A stretch of 64,000 bases of DNA, from positions 36,691 through 100,690 of the forward strand of contig JAFACG010000006.1 in NCBI GenBank assembly GCA_023425645.1, given 5' to 3'. Under the pieces are notes generated by a model, which saw nothing but the letters and a program-made list of their open reading frames with translations, was not told the origin of the DNA and did no database searches. The DNA is from Pseudomonadota bacterium. GTDB taxonomy: Bacteria; Pseudomonadota; Gammaproteobacteria; Burkholderiales; Burkholderiaceae_B. Made by a program: the position numbers and the translations under genes. How positions within the stretch are numbered: position 1 is the stretch's first letter; each line of letters opens with the position of its first letter. Below, piece after piece: positions 1-8,919 of the stretch.

Positions 1-993
1 GGTCATGCCCTTGAGCGCGCACAGCGCGGCGATGTCCCCGCCCATGACGCCCGCGCCCACCACATGCAGGCGGGCGATGTCCGGGTGAGCCGTACGCTTG
101 CCTATGCCTTTCAGGCGTTCTTGCAGATGGAACACGCGCAACAGGTTCTGGGCCACGTCCGACTGGGTCAGGCGCTCGATCAGTTCGGGTGCCTGCAGGG
201 CGTCGCCGTCGTGCTTTTCCCAGACTTCCAGGATGGCGCGCGGCGCCAGGTAATGCTGATACGGGTCGCGCCGATCGATCTGCTTGCGGATCTGGCGGGC
301 CACCAGGGGGCGCAGCCATTTCTGGTTGAGCAGGGCGGCGGCGCCGCGCGCCTTGCGCTCGGGCTTGCCGCTGAGCACCTGCTGGGCGGCGGCCTGCATG
401 GCCAGCCGCGTGGGCACGAGCGCGTCGGCCAGCCCCAGGCGCACGGCCTTGCGCGCGTCCACGCTCTTGCCGCTGAGCATCAGGTCCATGGCGGCCGCCG
501 GCCCGATCAGGCGCGGCAGCCGCCTCATGCCGCCCCAGCCGGGAAAGATGCCCAGCATGACCTCGGGCAGCGCCAGACGCGTGTCGGGCTGGTCCACGAC
601 CAGTCTATAGCGGCAGGCCAGGGCCAGTTCCAGGCCGCCGCCCAGGCAGTGGCCTTGTATCAGGGCGAGTGTCGGGTAGGGCTGTTTGGCCAGCTTGTTG
701 AACAGGCGCCAGCCCCGCGTGACCAGGGCTTGCCCTTTCTCCGCGTTGTCCAGCTCGGCGAATTCGTCGATGTCGGCGCCGGCGACGAAGCCGGCGGATT
801 TGCCCGAATAGATCACCAGGCCGTTGGGCGGATGGCCGTTCAGGTAGTCCAGCGCCCGCGCCAGTTCCTGGAGCACGTCGGCGGACAGCCGGTTCACGGC
901 GCTGCCGGCGCAGTCGATCTTCAGCCAGGCGATGTGCTGTTCGTCCGTGTACAGGGTGAAGTTCTGCAGTTCGAGCGTGAGGACCGGGGTCAT
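1..993 (-). CDS. fadB: 3-hydroxyacyl-CoA dehydrogenase / enoyl-CoA hydratase (FadB/FadJ-type), truncated by window edge
   Basis: This is the N-terminal 331 residues of a bifunctional beta-oxidation enzyme; the rest lies beyond position 1. Residues up to about 300 read as a crotonase-fold enoyl-CoA hydratase, with the oxyanion-hole segment GHCLGGGLELALACRYRL and the active-site Glu stretch LPEVMLGIFPGWGG. It then enters a Rossmann NAD-binding motif (G313-A-G-V-M-G318), the start of the 3-hydroxyacyl-CoA dehydrogenase half. The start ATG at 993 overlaps the thiolase stop (ATGA, 990-993), so the two genes are translationally coupled. The thiolase partner next door supports a role as the alpha subunit of a fatty-acid oxidation complex. 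FadB and FadJ types cannot be told apart from the visible half. Confidence 0.9.
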   Translation of the reverse strand, partial: MTPVLTLELQNFTLYTDEQHIAWLKIDCAGSAVNRLSADVLQELARALDYLNGHPPNGLVIYSGKSAGFVAGADIDEFAELDNAEKGQALVTRGWRLFNKLAKQPYPTLALIQGHCLGGGLELALACRYRLVVDQPDTRLALPEVMLGIFPGWGGMRRLPRLIGPAAAMDLMLSGKSVDARKAVRLGLADALVPTRLAMQAAAQQVLSGKPERKARGAAALLNQKWLRPLVARQIRKQIDRRDPYQHYLAPRAILEVWEKHDGDALQAPELIERLTQSDVAQNLLRVFHLQERLKGIGKRTAHPDIARLHVVGAGVMGGDIAALCALKGMT

Positions 994-2285
994 GATTGGA
1001 CTCCTTGCAGCGATTCGATCAGCATGGCGCCGCCCTGGCCGCCGCCGATGCAGATGGCGGCCAGCCCCAGGCGCAGATTGCGCCGGCGCAGCGCGTTCAG
1101 GCAGTGCAGCACGATGCGGGCGCCCGAGGCGCCCACCGGATGGCCGATGGCGATGGCTCCGCCATCCACATTGAGCCTGTCCAGGTCCAGCAGGCCCAGG
1201 GCGTCGCGTCCCAGGTGCTGGCGGCACCAATCCTGGTCGTTCCAGGCGGCCCGGCAGGCCAGCACCTGGGCGGCGAAGGCTTCATTAATCTCCCACAGGT
1301 CCGGCGCGTTCAATCCGAGCCGGTTGCGCTCCAGGATGGGCGTGGCGGCAAAGACCGGGCCCAGGCCCATGGTGGCCGGGTCCAGCCCGGCCCACTGCAC
1401 GTCCATGATGCGGCCCAGGGGTTCGAGCTGGTGCTCGCGCACGGCCGCTTCGCTGGCCAGGATGAGCAGGGCCGCGCCGTCGGTGACCTGGGAGCTGTTG
1501 CCGGCGGTGACATTGCCCCAGGGCGGATCGAACACGGGCCGCAGCTTGGCCAGTTTTTCGGGCGTGGAGTCGGCGCGCACGCCGTCGTCCTGGGGGTAGT
1601 TCTTGCCGCGCGCATCGGTCAGGGGCACGATCTCCCCGAAGGCCCCGTCCTGCTGGGCCTGCAGCGCCAGGCGGTGGCTGCGGGCAGCATAGTCATCCAT
1701 GTCCTGGCGGCTGATGCCGAATTGGTGGGCCAGGTTCTCCGCGGTCTGTCCCATGGAAAGGCCGACCACCGGGTCGGTCAGGCCCTTGAGCAGGCCGATG
1801 ACCGGCTTGAGGTAGCGCGGGCGCAAGCCGCGCAGGGCCTTGAGGCGAGCGCCCAGGCTGCGCGCCTTGTTCCAGCCGGCCAGCCAGCGGACCATGTCGT
1901 CGCTGAGCAGCACGGGCGCGCGCGACAGGGCGTCCACGCCGCCGGCCAGCACCAGGTCGGAGCGGCCGGTCTGGATGGACTGGATGGCCGAATCCAGCGC
2001 CTGCATGCCCGAGGCGCAGTTGCGCATGACGGTCCAGCCCGGCACGCGGTGCCCCGCGCCCAGCCGCAGGGCCACCACGCGGCCGATATTGGTTTCGTCG
2101 GCGGAAGGCGCGGCGCAGCCCAGGATGACTTCGCTCAGCTGGGGCGCGGTGAAGCGCTGGCGCAGCAGCAGTTCGCGACCGGTCTGCAAGGCCAGGTCGC
2201 CGGCCGAAAAGGGGCCGGGCGCGTTGCGTGCTTTCAGGAAGGGACTGCGCGCGCCATCGATGATGTAGACAGGCTCGAAACTCAT
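990..2285 (-). CDS. fadI: Acetyl-CoA acyltransferase (thiolase), FadA/FadI-type
   Basis: This 431-residue thiolase catalyses the last step of beta-oxidation, cleaving 3-ketoacyl-CoA with CoA to give acetyl-CoA. The nucleophilic cysteine is C90 in MRNCASGMQALDSA. The C-terminal part carries the thiolase signatures GGAIAIGHPVGASGARIVL (catalytic His) and CIGGGQGGAML (second catalytic Cys). The length is closer to FadI (about 436) than to FadA (about 387), hence the tentative symbol. Its ATG overlaps the stop of the upstream acyl-CoA dehydrogenase by 4 nt (2282-2285), and its own stop overlaps the start of the fadB-type gene, so three beta-oxidation genes are chained by ATGA overlaps. Confidence 0.9.
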   Translation of the reverse strand: MSFEPVYIIDGARSPFLKARNAPGPFSAGDLALQTGRELLLRQRFTAPQLSEVILGCAAPSADETNIGRVVALRLGAGHRVPGWTVMRNCASGMQALDSAIQSIQTGRSDLVLAGGVDALSRAPVLLSDDMVRWLAGWNKARSLGARLKALRGLRPRYLKPVIGLLKGLTDPVVGLSMGQTAENLAHQFGISRQDMDDYAARSHRLALQAQQDGAFGEIVPLTDARGKNYPQDDGVRADSTPEKLAKLRPVFDPPWGNVTAGNSSQVTDGAALLILASEAAVREHQLEPLGRIMDVQWAGLDPATMGLGPVFAATPILERNRLGLNAPDLWEINEAFAAQVLACRAAWNDQDWCRQHLGRDALGLLDLDRLNVDGGAIAIGHPVGASGARIVLHCLNALRRRNLRLGLAAICIGGGQGGAMLIESLQGVQS

Positions 2286-4630
2286 GGCTGGCTTCCTCGT
2301 TCATCGTGTCGGGGGGCGGCGGGCTCCGGGCGCAGGTCAAAAGGGAAGTCGTCGACGGCGATCACCCGATCCCGCAAGGCATTGCGAGCCTTAACCATAT
2401 CGTATTCCTGGGCGGTGATGCCACCGGCCTGGAAGACGGCCTCGGCCAGGTCGCGCACATTGGCCTTGGGATCGGCTTCCAGCCGTCCGCTTTTCTCGAA
2501 CTGGCGGATCTTGGCGTCGATGTCGCGCGTGTTCAACGTGGCCTGCAGGGCGGCTTCGATCGCGCCCACCGGGTCCTGGTCGTTGGCCGGCAGGTAGACG
2601 TCGTAGGTCAGGCGGTCGCGCGTGGCGCCGGCTTGCGTCAGCAGCTTGGCCACGGCGTGGTCCAGCCTGTCGTCCGGTCCAAGGCGGCGCGTGCCCAGGG
2701 GAAAGACCAGCACGCGCAGGACCCAGGCGAGCGGTCGGTTGGGGAAGTTGCGCAGCACGCCGTCCAGGGCCTGCTGGGTGCGCTGCAGGGCGTCCTGGGC
2801 GGCCCAGTGGGCCAGGGGGGCGTCATCCTGTTGCTGGCCTTCGTCGTGGAAGCGCTTGAGCACGGCGCTGAGCAGGTAAAGCTGCGAGAGCGCATCGCCC
2901 AGGCGCGAGGACAGGCGCTCGCGCATTTTCAGCGAACCGCCCAGCACCAGCATGGAGGCGTCGGCCAGCAGGGCGAAGGCGGCGCTGTAGCGGCTGGCCT
3001 GGCTGTAGTAGGAGCGCATGGCGCCGGTCGTGCCGCGCGGCGCGCGCAGCAGGCGCCAGCCGCCCAGGCCCAGCCACAGCGAGCGGCCGGTGTTGGCCAG
3101 CGTGTAGCGCACGTGGGCCCAGAAGGCGCCGTCGAACTTGTCCAGGCCGGCTTCGCGATCGGGATCCAGCGCGGCCTTCATTTCGTCCAGGATGTAGGGG
3201 TGGCAGCGGATGGCGCCCTGGCCGAAGATGATCAGGCTGCGCGTCAGGATGTTGGCCCCCTCCACCGCGATGCCCACTGGCAACTGCTGGTAGGCGCGGC
3301 CCAGGAAGTTGGACGGGCCCAGGCAGATGCCCTTGCCGCCTATCACGTCCATGCCGTCGTTGACCACGATGCGGCCGCGTTCGGTGATGTGGTATTTGAC
3401 GATGGCCGAGACCACGGAGGGCTTCTCGCCCAGGTCCACGGCGGCCGCCGTCATGGTGCGGGCGGCGTCCATGGCGTAGGTATGGCCGGCCATGCGCGCC
3501 AGGGCTTCTTCCACTCCTTCGAACTTGCCGATGGGGCTGCGGAACTGCGTGCGCACGGCGGCGTAGCCGCCCACGGCGCGGCTGGTCAGCTTGGCCATGC
3601 CGGTGAAGGAGGCCGGCAGCGAGATGGAGCGGCCGGCAGCCAGGCATTCCATCAGCATGCGCCAGCCCTGGCCGGCCATGGCGGGGCCGCCGATGATGAA
3701 TTCCAGCGGCATGAAGACATCCTTGCCGCGCGTGGGGCCGTTCATGAACATGGCGTTCAGCGGGAAATGGCGCCGGCCGGTCTGCACGCCGGGATGGTCG
3801 CTGGGCACCAGCGCGCAGGTGATGCCTATGTCTTTTTCCCCGCCCAGCAGGCCGTCCGGGTCATACAGGCGAAAGGCCAGGCCCAGCAGCGTGCACACGG
3901 GCGCCAGCGTGATGTAGCGCTTGTCCCAGGTGACCTTCATGCCCAGCACTTCCTGGCCTTGCCACTGGCCCTTGCAGACGATGCCCACGTCGGGGATGGA
4001 GGCGGCGTCCGAGCCGGCCCAGGGGCTGGTCAGCGCAAAGGCGGGGATGTCGCGCCCGTCCGCCAGGCGCGGCAGGTAGTGCTGTTTCTGTTCAGGGGTG
4101 CCGTAGTGCAGCAGCAGCTCGGCCGGTCCCAGGGAGTTGGGCACCATGACGGATACGGACAGGGCGGAATTGCGCGTGGACAGCTTGGCCACCACGGCCG
4201 AGTGGGCCTGCGCGGAAAAGCCGCGCCCGCCATATTCCTTGGGGATGATCAGGCTGAAGAAGCGGTTCCGCTTCAGGTAGTCCCACACGGCCGGCGGCAG
4301 GTCGAAGTCTTCCTGGCTCAGCTTCCAATCGTCGACCATGGCGCACACGGTCTCCACTTCCGTGTCCAGGAACTGGCGCTCTTCGTCCGTGAGCCGGTAG
4401 GCCGGATAGGCGGACAGCCTGTTCCAGTCGGGCTTGCCGCGGAACAGTTCGCTTTCCCACCAGACCGTGCCGGCCTCCAGCGCGTCGCGCTCGGTCTGGG
4501 ACATGGAGGGCAGCACGCGGGAAAAGGCCCGGTAGATGGGGCGGCTCAGCCATTTGATGCGCAGTTCCCGGTTCTTCAGGACGTAGGCGCAGCCAAGCAG
4601 GATCAGGATCAACAGCAAAGTCAGAAACAT
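2282..4630 (-). CDS. fadE: FadE-type acyl-CoA dehydrogenase
   Basis: At 782 residues this is much longer than ordinary acyl-CoA dehydrogenases (about 380-400) and matches the large FadE class, which introduces the first trans-2 double bond into acyl-CoA using FAD. It has an N-terminal hydrophobic anchor (MFLTLLLILILLGCAYVL), a dehydrogenase core with NSLGPAELLLHYGTPEQK and the FAD/substrate segment TSPWAGSDAASIPD, and a C-terminal extension (DUF1974-like) typical of FadE. GGAGT lies about 5 nt before the ATG at 4630. It sits 47 nt downstream of the TetR-type regulator and overlaps the thiolase, so the four genes probably form one operon. Confidence 0.92.
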   Translation of the reverse strand: MFLTLLLILILLGCAYVLKNRELRIKWLSRPIYRAFSRVLPSMSQTERDALEAGTVWWESELFRGKPDWNRLSAYPAYRLTDEERQFLDTEVETVCAMVDDWKLSQEDFDLPPAVWDYLKRNRFFSLIIPKEYGGRGFSAQAHSAVVAKLSTRNSALSVSVMVPNSLGPAELLLHYGTPEQKQHYLPRLADGRDIPAFALTSPWAGSDAASIPDVGIVCKGQWQGQEVLGMKVTWDKRYITLAPVCTLLGLAFRLYDPDGLLGGEKDIGITCALVPSDHPGVQTGRRHFPLNAMFMNGPTRGKDVFMPLEFIIGGPAMAGQGWRMLMECLAAGRSISLPASFTGMAKLTSRAVGGYAAVRTQFRSPIGKFEGVEEALARMAGHTYAMDAARTMTAAAVDLGEKPSVVSAIVKYHITERGRIVVNDGMDVIGGKGICLGPSNFLGRAYQQLPVGIAVEGANILTRSLIIFGQGAIRCHPYILDEMKAALDPDREAGLDKFDGAFWAHVRYTLANTGRSLWLGLGGWRLLRAPRGTTGAMRSYYSQASRYSAAFALLADASMLVLGGSLKMRERLSSRLGDALSQLYLLSAVLKRFHDEGQQQDDAPLAHWAAQDALQRTQQALDGVLRNFPNRPLAWVLRVLVFPLGTRRLGPDDRLDHAVAKLLTQAGATRDRLTYDVYLPANDQDPVGAIEAALQATLNTRDIDAKIRQFEKSGRLEADPKANVRDLAEAVFQAGGITAQEYDMVKARNALRDRVIAVDDFPFDLRPEPAAPRHDERGSQP

Positions 4631-4677
4631 AGGGACTCCGGCTAGCTCTGGTTGGAGGGTGGAGCCGCCGCCCGGCG

Positions 4678-5337
4678 TCAGGCGGAGGGCGAGGTCGGCA
4701 GGGGAGCGCGCAGGCCGCCCAGCAGAAAGCTCATCAGGCGTTCCTGCAGTTGCTGGCCGCCGTCCTGCGCGTCATTCAGGGGCAGCTGCAGGGCTCGGCG
4801 CAGCGATTGCGTGCCCATCAGGGCGTAGGAGGTGGCGCCCAGCATGAAATGAAAGCGCCAGATGATTTCTTCCTCGGGCACGATGGGCAGGGCTTCCAGC
4901 AGGGCCTGCTTGAAAGGCAGGAAGATGGCGACCTGTTCGTCCCAACAGATGGACTGGATGAAGTCCTGGGGCGCGGGCCGGTCGCCGCTGGGCAAGGGAA
5001 TGAAGGAGCGGTTCGGCCCGTCGCCCGAGCCGGCCAGCCGGATCAGCGGGCCGAAGAAGGCGTCCACCACCTGCGAGGCCTTCAATGGGCCTGACCCCGC
5101 CAGTTTGCGGTAATGGGCCAGCTTTTCCAGGCGCTCCTGGTTGATGACGTTGAGGCGGCGCTGGAATACTGCCTGGGTCAGGCCGTCCTTGCTGCCGAAG
5201 TGATAATTCACGGCGGACAGATTGACGCGCGCTTGCGCCGTGATCTGGCGCATGGAGGTGTTTTCGTGACCGTGCAGCGCGAACAGTTGCTCGGCTGCAT
5301 CGAGTATGGCGGACCGGGTCCGATCGGAACGTTTCAC
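4678..5337 (-). CDS. psrA: TetR-family regulator, PsrA-like
   Basis: TetR-type repressor of about 219 residues. The N-terminal helix-turn-helix reads AILDAAEQLFALHGHENTSM followed by the recognition segment LSAVNYHFGSKDGLTQAVF; the C-terminal half is the variable ligand-binding domain. I place the start at a GTG at 5337, because AGGGAG lies 5 nt upstream; GTG 5343 or TTG 5355 are possible but have poor spacing. It is the first gene of the fadE-thiolase-fadB operon, and the palindrome at 5350-5369 matches the published PsrA site pattern. Together these suggest a fatty-acid-responsive, autoregulated repressor. The name psrA is inference from context and site, not from a search. Confidence 0.75.
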   Translation of the reverse strand: MKRSDRTRSAILDAAEQLFALHGHENTSMRQITAQARVNLSAVNYHFGSKDGLTQAVFQRRLNVINQERLEKLAHYRKLAGSGPLKASQVVDAFFGPLIRLAGSGDGPNRSFIPLPSGDRPAPQDFIQSICWDEQVAIFLPFKQALLEALPIVPEEEIIWRFHFMLGATSYALMGTQSLRRALQLPLNDAQDGGQQLQERLMSFLLGGLRAPLPTSPSA

Positions 5338-5349
5338 CGTCACTCCCTG

Positions 5350-5369
5350 ATTCAAACGCTTGTTTGAAT
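5350..5369. promoter_or_regulatory. Probable PsrA-type operator (8-bp inverted repeat)
   Basis: ATTCAAAC and GTTTGAAT form a perfect 8-bp inverted repeat separated by GCTT. It contains CAAAC-N4-GTTTG, which agrees with the PsrA consensus reported for Pseudomonas. It lies 13 nt upstream of the chosen start of the TetR gene, between that start and any promoter, where a bound repressor would block transcription of the regulator and the fad genes behind it. Confidence 0.7.
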
Positions 5370-5405
5370 ATGCTAGCGGGTGTGCGCTGAAAGTGCAGTA
5401 GGGAT

Positions 5406-5432
5406 TGCCCCTAGCCTGTATGGCCAGGGGCA
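5406..5432 (-). terminator. Hairpin downstream of aldehyde dehydrogenase
   Basis: TGCCCCT pairs with AGGGGCA, with an inner GCC/GGC helix and a 5-nt loop, 6 nt after the aldehyde dehydrogenase stop. There is no U-run on the minus-strand side, so it is a terminator-like or mRNA-end-stabilising hairpin rather than a textbook intrinsic terminator. Confidence 0.45.
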
Positions 5433-5438
5433 GGCGGT

Positions 5439-6866
5439 TCAGATCTGCGTGACGAACTTGGTGACCAGGTAGCCGTCGAAGGTTTCGGCGCCGCCCTCGC
5501 TGCCGATGCCGCTGTCCTTGACTCCGCCAAAGGGGGTTTCGGGCAGGGAGCTGCCGAAATGGTTGATGTTGACCATGCCCGATTCCAGTTCATTGGCCAG
5601 CTGGTGCGCGGCCTGCAGAGACTGGGTGAAGGCGTAGGCGGACAGGCCGAAGGGCAGGCTGTTGGCGCGCCGGATGGCCTCGTTCAGATCCGTGTAGCGG
5701 GTCAGCGGCGCGATCGGGCCGAAGGGCTCCTCGGTCATCAGCATGGCATGGTCAGGCAGGTCGGTGACCACCGTGGGCGAGAAGAAGAAGCCGTCGCGCT
5801 CCAGGCGCTCGCCGCCCAGGATCACCTTGCCGCCCAGCTGGCGCGCATTGTCCACGAATTGCTTCATGACGGGTACGCGGCGTTCGTGCGCCAGCGGGCC
5901 CATCTGTGTGTCCGGGTCCAGTCCGTCGCCCACGCGCACGCTGGCCAGTTCCTCCGTGAAGCGCTGTTCGAAGGCGTCGTAGATGTCGTCATGGATGTAG
6001 AAGCGGGTGGGCGAGATGCAGACCTGGCCGGCGTTGCGGATCTTGAAGCGGGCCAGTTGGCGGGCGGCGCGTTCCACATCGGCGTCGGGCAGCACCAGCG
6101 CGGGCGAATGCCCGCCCAGCTCCATGGTGATGCGTTTCATGTGGGCGCCGGCCAGCGCGGCCAGCTGCTTGCCCACGGGCACCGAGCCGGTGAAGGAGAC
6201 CTTGCGCACGATGGGCGAACGGATCAGGTAGTCCGACACTTCCTGCGGCACGCCCCAGACGATGTTGAGCACGCCGGGCGGCAGGCCCGCGTCATGGAAG
6301 GCCTGGGCGATGGCCATGACGGCGCTGGGGGAATCCTCCGGGCCTTTCAGGATGATGGTGCAGCCGGCGCCGATGGCGGCGCAGATCTTGCGGATGGCCT
6401 GGTTGTAGGGGAAGTTCCAGGGCGTGAAGGCGGCGCACACGCCGATGGGCTCGCGCAGCACCATCTGGCGCACCTTGGGATTGCGCGGGCTGATGATGCG
6501 GCCGTAGATGCGGCGGCATTCCTCGGCGTGCCAGTCGGCATGATCCGCGCAGGACATGATCTCGCCTACCGATTCGGCCAGCGGCTTGCCCTGGTCCAGC
6601 GTCAGGTTGCGGCCGATTTCCTGGGCGCGTTCGCGGGACAGTTCGGCCACCTTGCGCAGGATGGCGCTGCGATCCATGGGGGAGCTGTGGCGCCAGCTCT
6701 GGAAAGCGGCCTGCGCGGCTGCCAGGGCGGCGTCCAGATCCGCCTGGCCGGCCAGGGGCAACTGGCCCAGGGTCGCGCCGCTGGCGGGGTTGATGACGGG
6801 CTGGGTCTTGCGACCCTGGCCGTCCAGAAACTCACCATTGATATACAGGTGCAGGTCGGGATACAT
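5439..6866 (-). CDS. NAD(P)-dependent aldehyde dehydrogenase, succinate-semialdehyde dehydrogenase-like
   Basis: Aldehyde dehydrogenase of 475 residues, the usual family length. The catalytic cysteine is C283 in NAGQVCISPTRF and the general-base Glu is in MELGGHSPALVLPDADV. The cofactor region shows FTPWNFPYNQAIRKICAA and the Rossmann glycine motif FTGSVPVGKQL. The overall sequence resembles the GabD/SSADH branch, but the substrate cannot be read from the sequence. GTAGGAG lies 6 nt before the ATG at 6866. It is a single gene on the minus strand; the neighbouring fad operon is separated by a hairpin and by its own promoter region, so a shared pathway is possible but not shown. Confidence 0.85.
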   Translation of the reverse strand: MYPDLHLYINGEFLDGQGRKTQPVINPASGATLGQLPLAGQADLDAALAAAQAAFQSWRHSSPMDRSAILRKVAELSRERAQEIGRNLTLDQGKPLAESVGEIMSCADHADWHAEECRRIYGRIISPRNPKVRQMVLREPIGVCAAFTPWNFPYNQAIRKICAAIGAGCTIILKGPEDSPSAVMAIAQAFHDAGLPPGVLNIVWGVPQEVSDYLIRSPIVRKVSFTGSVPVGKQLAALAGAHMKRITMELGGHSPALVLPDADVERAARQLARFKIRNAGQVCISPTRFYIHDDIYDAFEQRFTEELASVRVGDGLDPDTQMGPLAHERRVPVMKQFVDNARQLGGKVILGGERLERDGFFFSPTVVTDLPDHAMLMTEEPFGPIAPLTRYTDLNEAIRRANSLPFGLSAYAFTQSLQAAHQLANELESGMVNINHFGSSLPETPFGGVKDSGIGSEGGAETFDGYLVTKFVTQI

Positions 6867-7012
6867 GTCGTCTCCTACTTGATGTTGACGATAGCATAAG
6901 GAAAAAGAATGGAACGGGGCGGGCGGACCGTGAAGGTTTGCAAACTTCGCGATTTATTTATAAAACTTAGTATTGTTTTCGTACAATTTTGAAATTGTTG
7001 GGCACTGTTTTT

Positions 7013-7041
7013 TTGCAAATCGTGTTGCATATATTTTTATA
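7013..7041 (+). promoter_or_regulatory. Candidate sigma-70 promoter for the cellulose cluster
   Basis: TTGCAA (7013-7018) and TTTATA (7036-7041) are separated by 17 nt, in the AT-rich stretch 6950-7045 that precedes bcsE. Transcription would begin about 45 nt before the bcsE ATG. Two palindromes upstream, GTTTGCAAAC at 6936-6945 and CAATTT-TG-AAATTG at 6984-6997, could bind regulators. The assignment rests on hexamer similarity only. Confidence 0.4.
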
Positions 7042-7092
7042 GTCGTGCAGTGTCTCTGTGTGAACATCCTGAATGAGGGTTAAAGGCTGTCC

Positions 7093-8739
7093 ATGGGCTT
7101 CTTGAAGCTAAGACAAAAAAAACATCTTACCAGCCAAGGCTCGCAGGCCGCGGAGGTAGGGGCTTTGTTGCCGTTCGTGGACCTGCCTGTCGAGTTCGCG
7201 CAGCTGCAGCGCGGCGGTTTGTATGCCGTGGGCGTCTACGGACACAGTCAGACCCGGGACCTGGCCGCTCAGACTTTTCTTGCTCTTCCCCGGGGCAGCC
7301 GCGCCGTATTCGTAGACGTCGCCGACCAGGTGGACGCACTGATGGCCGAACTGGCCCGCGCCGGCGCAGCCGCGGAAGTGCGGGGCTTTGCCTGGGCTGC
7401 TCAGACGCCCAGGGCGCTGGCTGAATTTCCGCTCGATCTGGACAAGTTGTTGCGGCCCCGCAGCCGCCTCATCGTGGCGCACGTATCGGCTGATGCCTTG
7501 CAAGCCCTGCCTGATGTCGGGCGCTTGATGAAGGCCTGGTCGAACTGGCTGCTGGCCGGCGATTGCACCCTGATGCTGATCATGGCCGGAGCCGCCGCCA
7601 AGCCCATGCTGGAGCACATGAGCAGGCTCAACCAGTACGTTCGCGGCGCAGCGCACCTGGTCGAGCTGGAGGCGGGCGCGCGCTGGGAGGTTGCGTTTTG
7701 GCGCAATACGGAAGGAGTCTGCGGCCCGGCCGGATTGGGTCTGGCAAGGCAAGCGGTAGTCGGATGGCGGTACACGGGACTGAGGGATTCGCAGTCTGCG
7801 CATGAGGCCCCGAGAGCCGGCGGCGTGCTTGACGAACAGAAATGCATCCTGCAGGAGCCGGTGCTGGAAGGGACGCCGGTTTTCATGGCCGAGGACTGGC
7901 AGGTCCACGCTACGGCGCAGCAGGTGTACGAGCAGGCGCTGCGCGCCACGCATGCCACGGTGGTCTTTGCCTTGGATCATGTTTCCCAGGTGGAGGATCT
8001 GGCGCGCAAGCTGTACAACTTGCGCAAGCAACGCGGCCCGGACCTGAAATTGGTCGTGAGGGAAATGCGGCGGACCTTGCGTTATCAGGACGATCAGATC
8101 CTGCATGCCTGCGGGGCCACCTTGCTCGTCCCGGCCGATACGCATATCTCCCGTTTCTTCAGTCTCCTGGAAAGCATCCAGGGACAGACGTACACGCGCA
8201 GCCTGCCCGAGGGCCTCGAGCAGGTCCTGAAAAGGCGTGCGCCTGTCGAGGTAAAGGGCATGATCTCTCCTTCCGCCTTTCTCGATTATGTGCACCGGAG
8301 CCTGCCCTTGCTGGTCCAGCCCGGCGGTGCGGCCGTGCTGGTGGCTCTGGAGCCCGTGCCCGGGCTGAACACGTCCCAGGTCATGACCCAGCTCATCATG
8401 CGTCGTAACGGCGATGTCGCCTGCCATGTGGGCGGTGTTGTGTATTTGTTCTTGCTGGGCTGCCGTCCCAACCTGGTCGAACTGGCTCTGGCGAACGTGT
8501 TTCGGCTTCCCTACACGGATATTTTTGTTGAGCATCGTGTGTATTCGAGCCATTCACAGATCGAGGTTCAATTGCAGAACCTGCGCCAGCAACTGGACCA
8601 GGGCCTGCAGGAGCCCGACGAGTCGATCGATGCGCCGGATCTTGTCTCCGGGCCGGGGCCGGCAGCCCGCCAGGATGCGGAACGAGCCTGGAGCGTGCGT
8701 CGCTACAGCCTGAAGCTTGCCTCGGGAGAGCTGTCATGA
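7093..8739 (+). CDS. bcsE: Cellulose biosynthesis c-di-GMP-binding protein BcsE
   Basis: BcsE-like protein of 548 residues, the usual length. The N-terminal half is a degenerate P-loop-type domain, and the C-terminal GIL (GGDEF I-site-like) domain carries the c-di-GMP-binding RxGD motif as R438-N-G-D441, followed by a conserved hydrophobic strand (VYLFLLGCRPN). In enterobacteria BcsE binds c-di-GMP, recruits BcsF, BcsR and BcsQ to the synthase and boosts cellulose output. It is the first gene of the cluster, its stop overlaps the bcsF start (ATGA, 8736-8739), and the candidate promoter lies upstream. An alternative start is unlikely, because the region upstream of 7093 is AT-rich and non-coding. 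Confidence 0.88.
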   Translation: MGFLKLRQKKHLTSQGSQAAEVGALLPFVDLPVEFAQLQRGGLYAVGVYGHSQTRDLAAQTFLALPRGSRAVFVDVADQVDALMAELARAGAAAEVRGFAWAAQTPRALAEFPLDLDKLLRPRSRLIVAHVSADALQALPDVGRLMKAWSNWLLAGDCTLMLIMAGAAAKPMLEHMSRLNQYVRGAAHLVELEAGARWEVAFWRNTEGVCGPAGLGLARQAVVGWRYTGLRDSQSAHEAPRAGGVLDEQKCILQEPVLEGTPVFMAEDWQVHATAQQVYEQALRATHATVVFALDHVSQVEDLARKLYNLRKQRGPDLKLVVREMRRTLRYQDDQILHACGATLLVPADTHISRFFSLLESIQGQTYTRSLPEGLEQVLKRRAPVEVKGMISPSAFLDYVHRSLPLLVQPGGAAVLVALEPVPGLNTSQVMTQLIMRRNGDVACHVGGVVYLFLLGCRPNLVELALANVFRLPYTDIFVEHRVYSSHSQIEVQLQNLRQQLDQGLQEPDESIDAPDLVSGPGPAARQDAERAWSVRRYSLKLASGELS

Positions 8740-8915
8740 CGCAGTTGTTCGTGGCCATCGCCATGGCGGCGTTCGTGCTGGGCCTGTTCCTTGGCCGCCC
8801 CTTCTGGCGAGTTCTGCTTGGATTTTCATTATGGTTCAAACTGAATTTCATGCCTGCCCGCTATTTGCGCAGCAGGGGTGTCTACCGGCCCCAGGGGCAG
8901 GACGAGGGTCGCTGA
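8736..8915 (+). CDS. bcsF: BcsF, small membrane protein of the cellulose system
   Basis: A 59-residue protein. Residues 3-20 form one hydrophobic transmembrane helix (LFVAIAMAAFVLGLFLG), followed by a basic cytoplasmic tail with PARYLRSRGVYRP. The size, the topology and the tail recall E. coli BcsF, which recruits BcsE to the membrane next to BcsG. It overlaps the bcsE stop by 4 nt and ends 4 nt before bcsG, the position bcsF has in the enterobacterial bcsEFG operon. The family is short and variable, so the call leans on context. Confidence 0.75.
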   Translation: MTQLFVAIAMAAFVLGLFLGRPFWRVLLGFSLWFKLNFMPARYLRSRGVYRPQGQDEGR

Positions 8916-8919
8916 GGAA

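Noticed and set aside
2306..4645. 779-codon plus-strand frame opposite fadE
   Set aside because: Composition bias of a shadow frame; fadE on the minus strand is a full-length family member.
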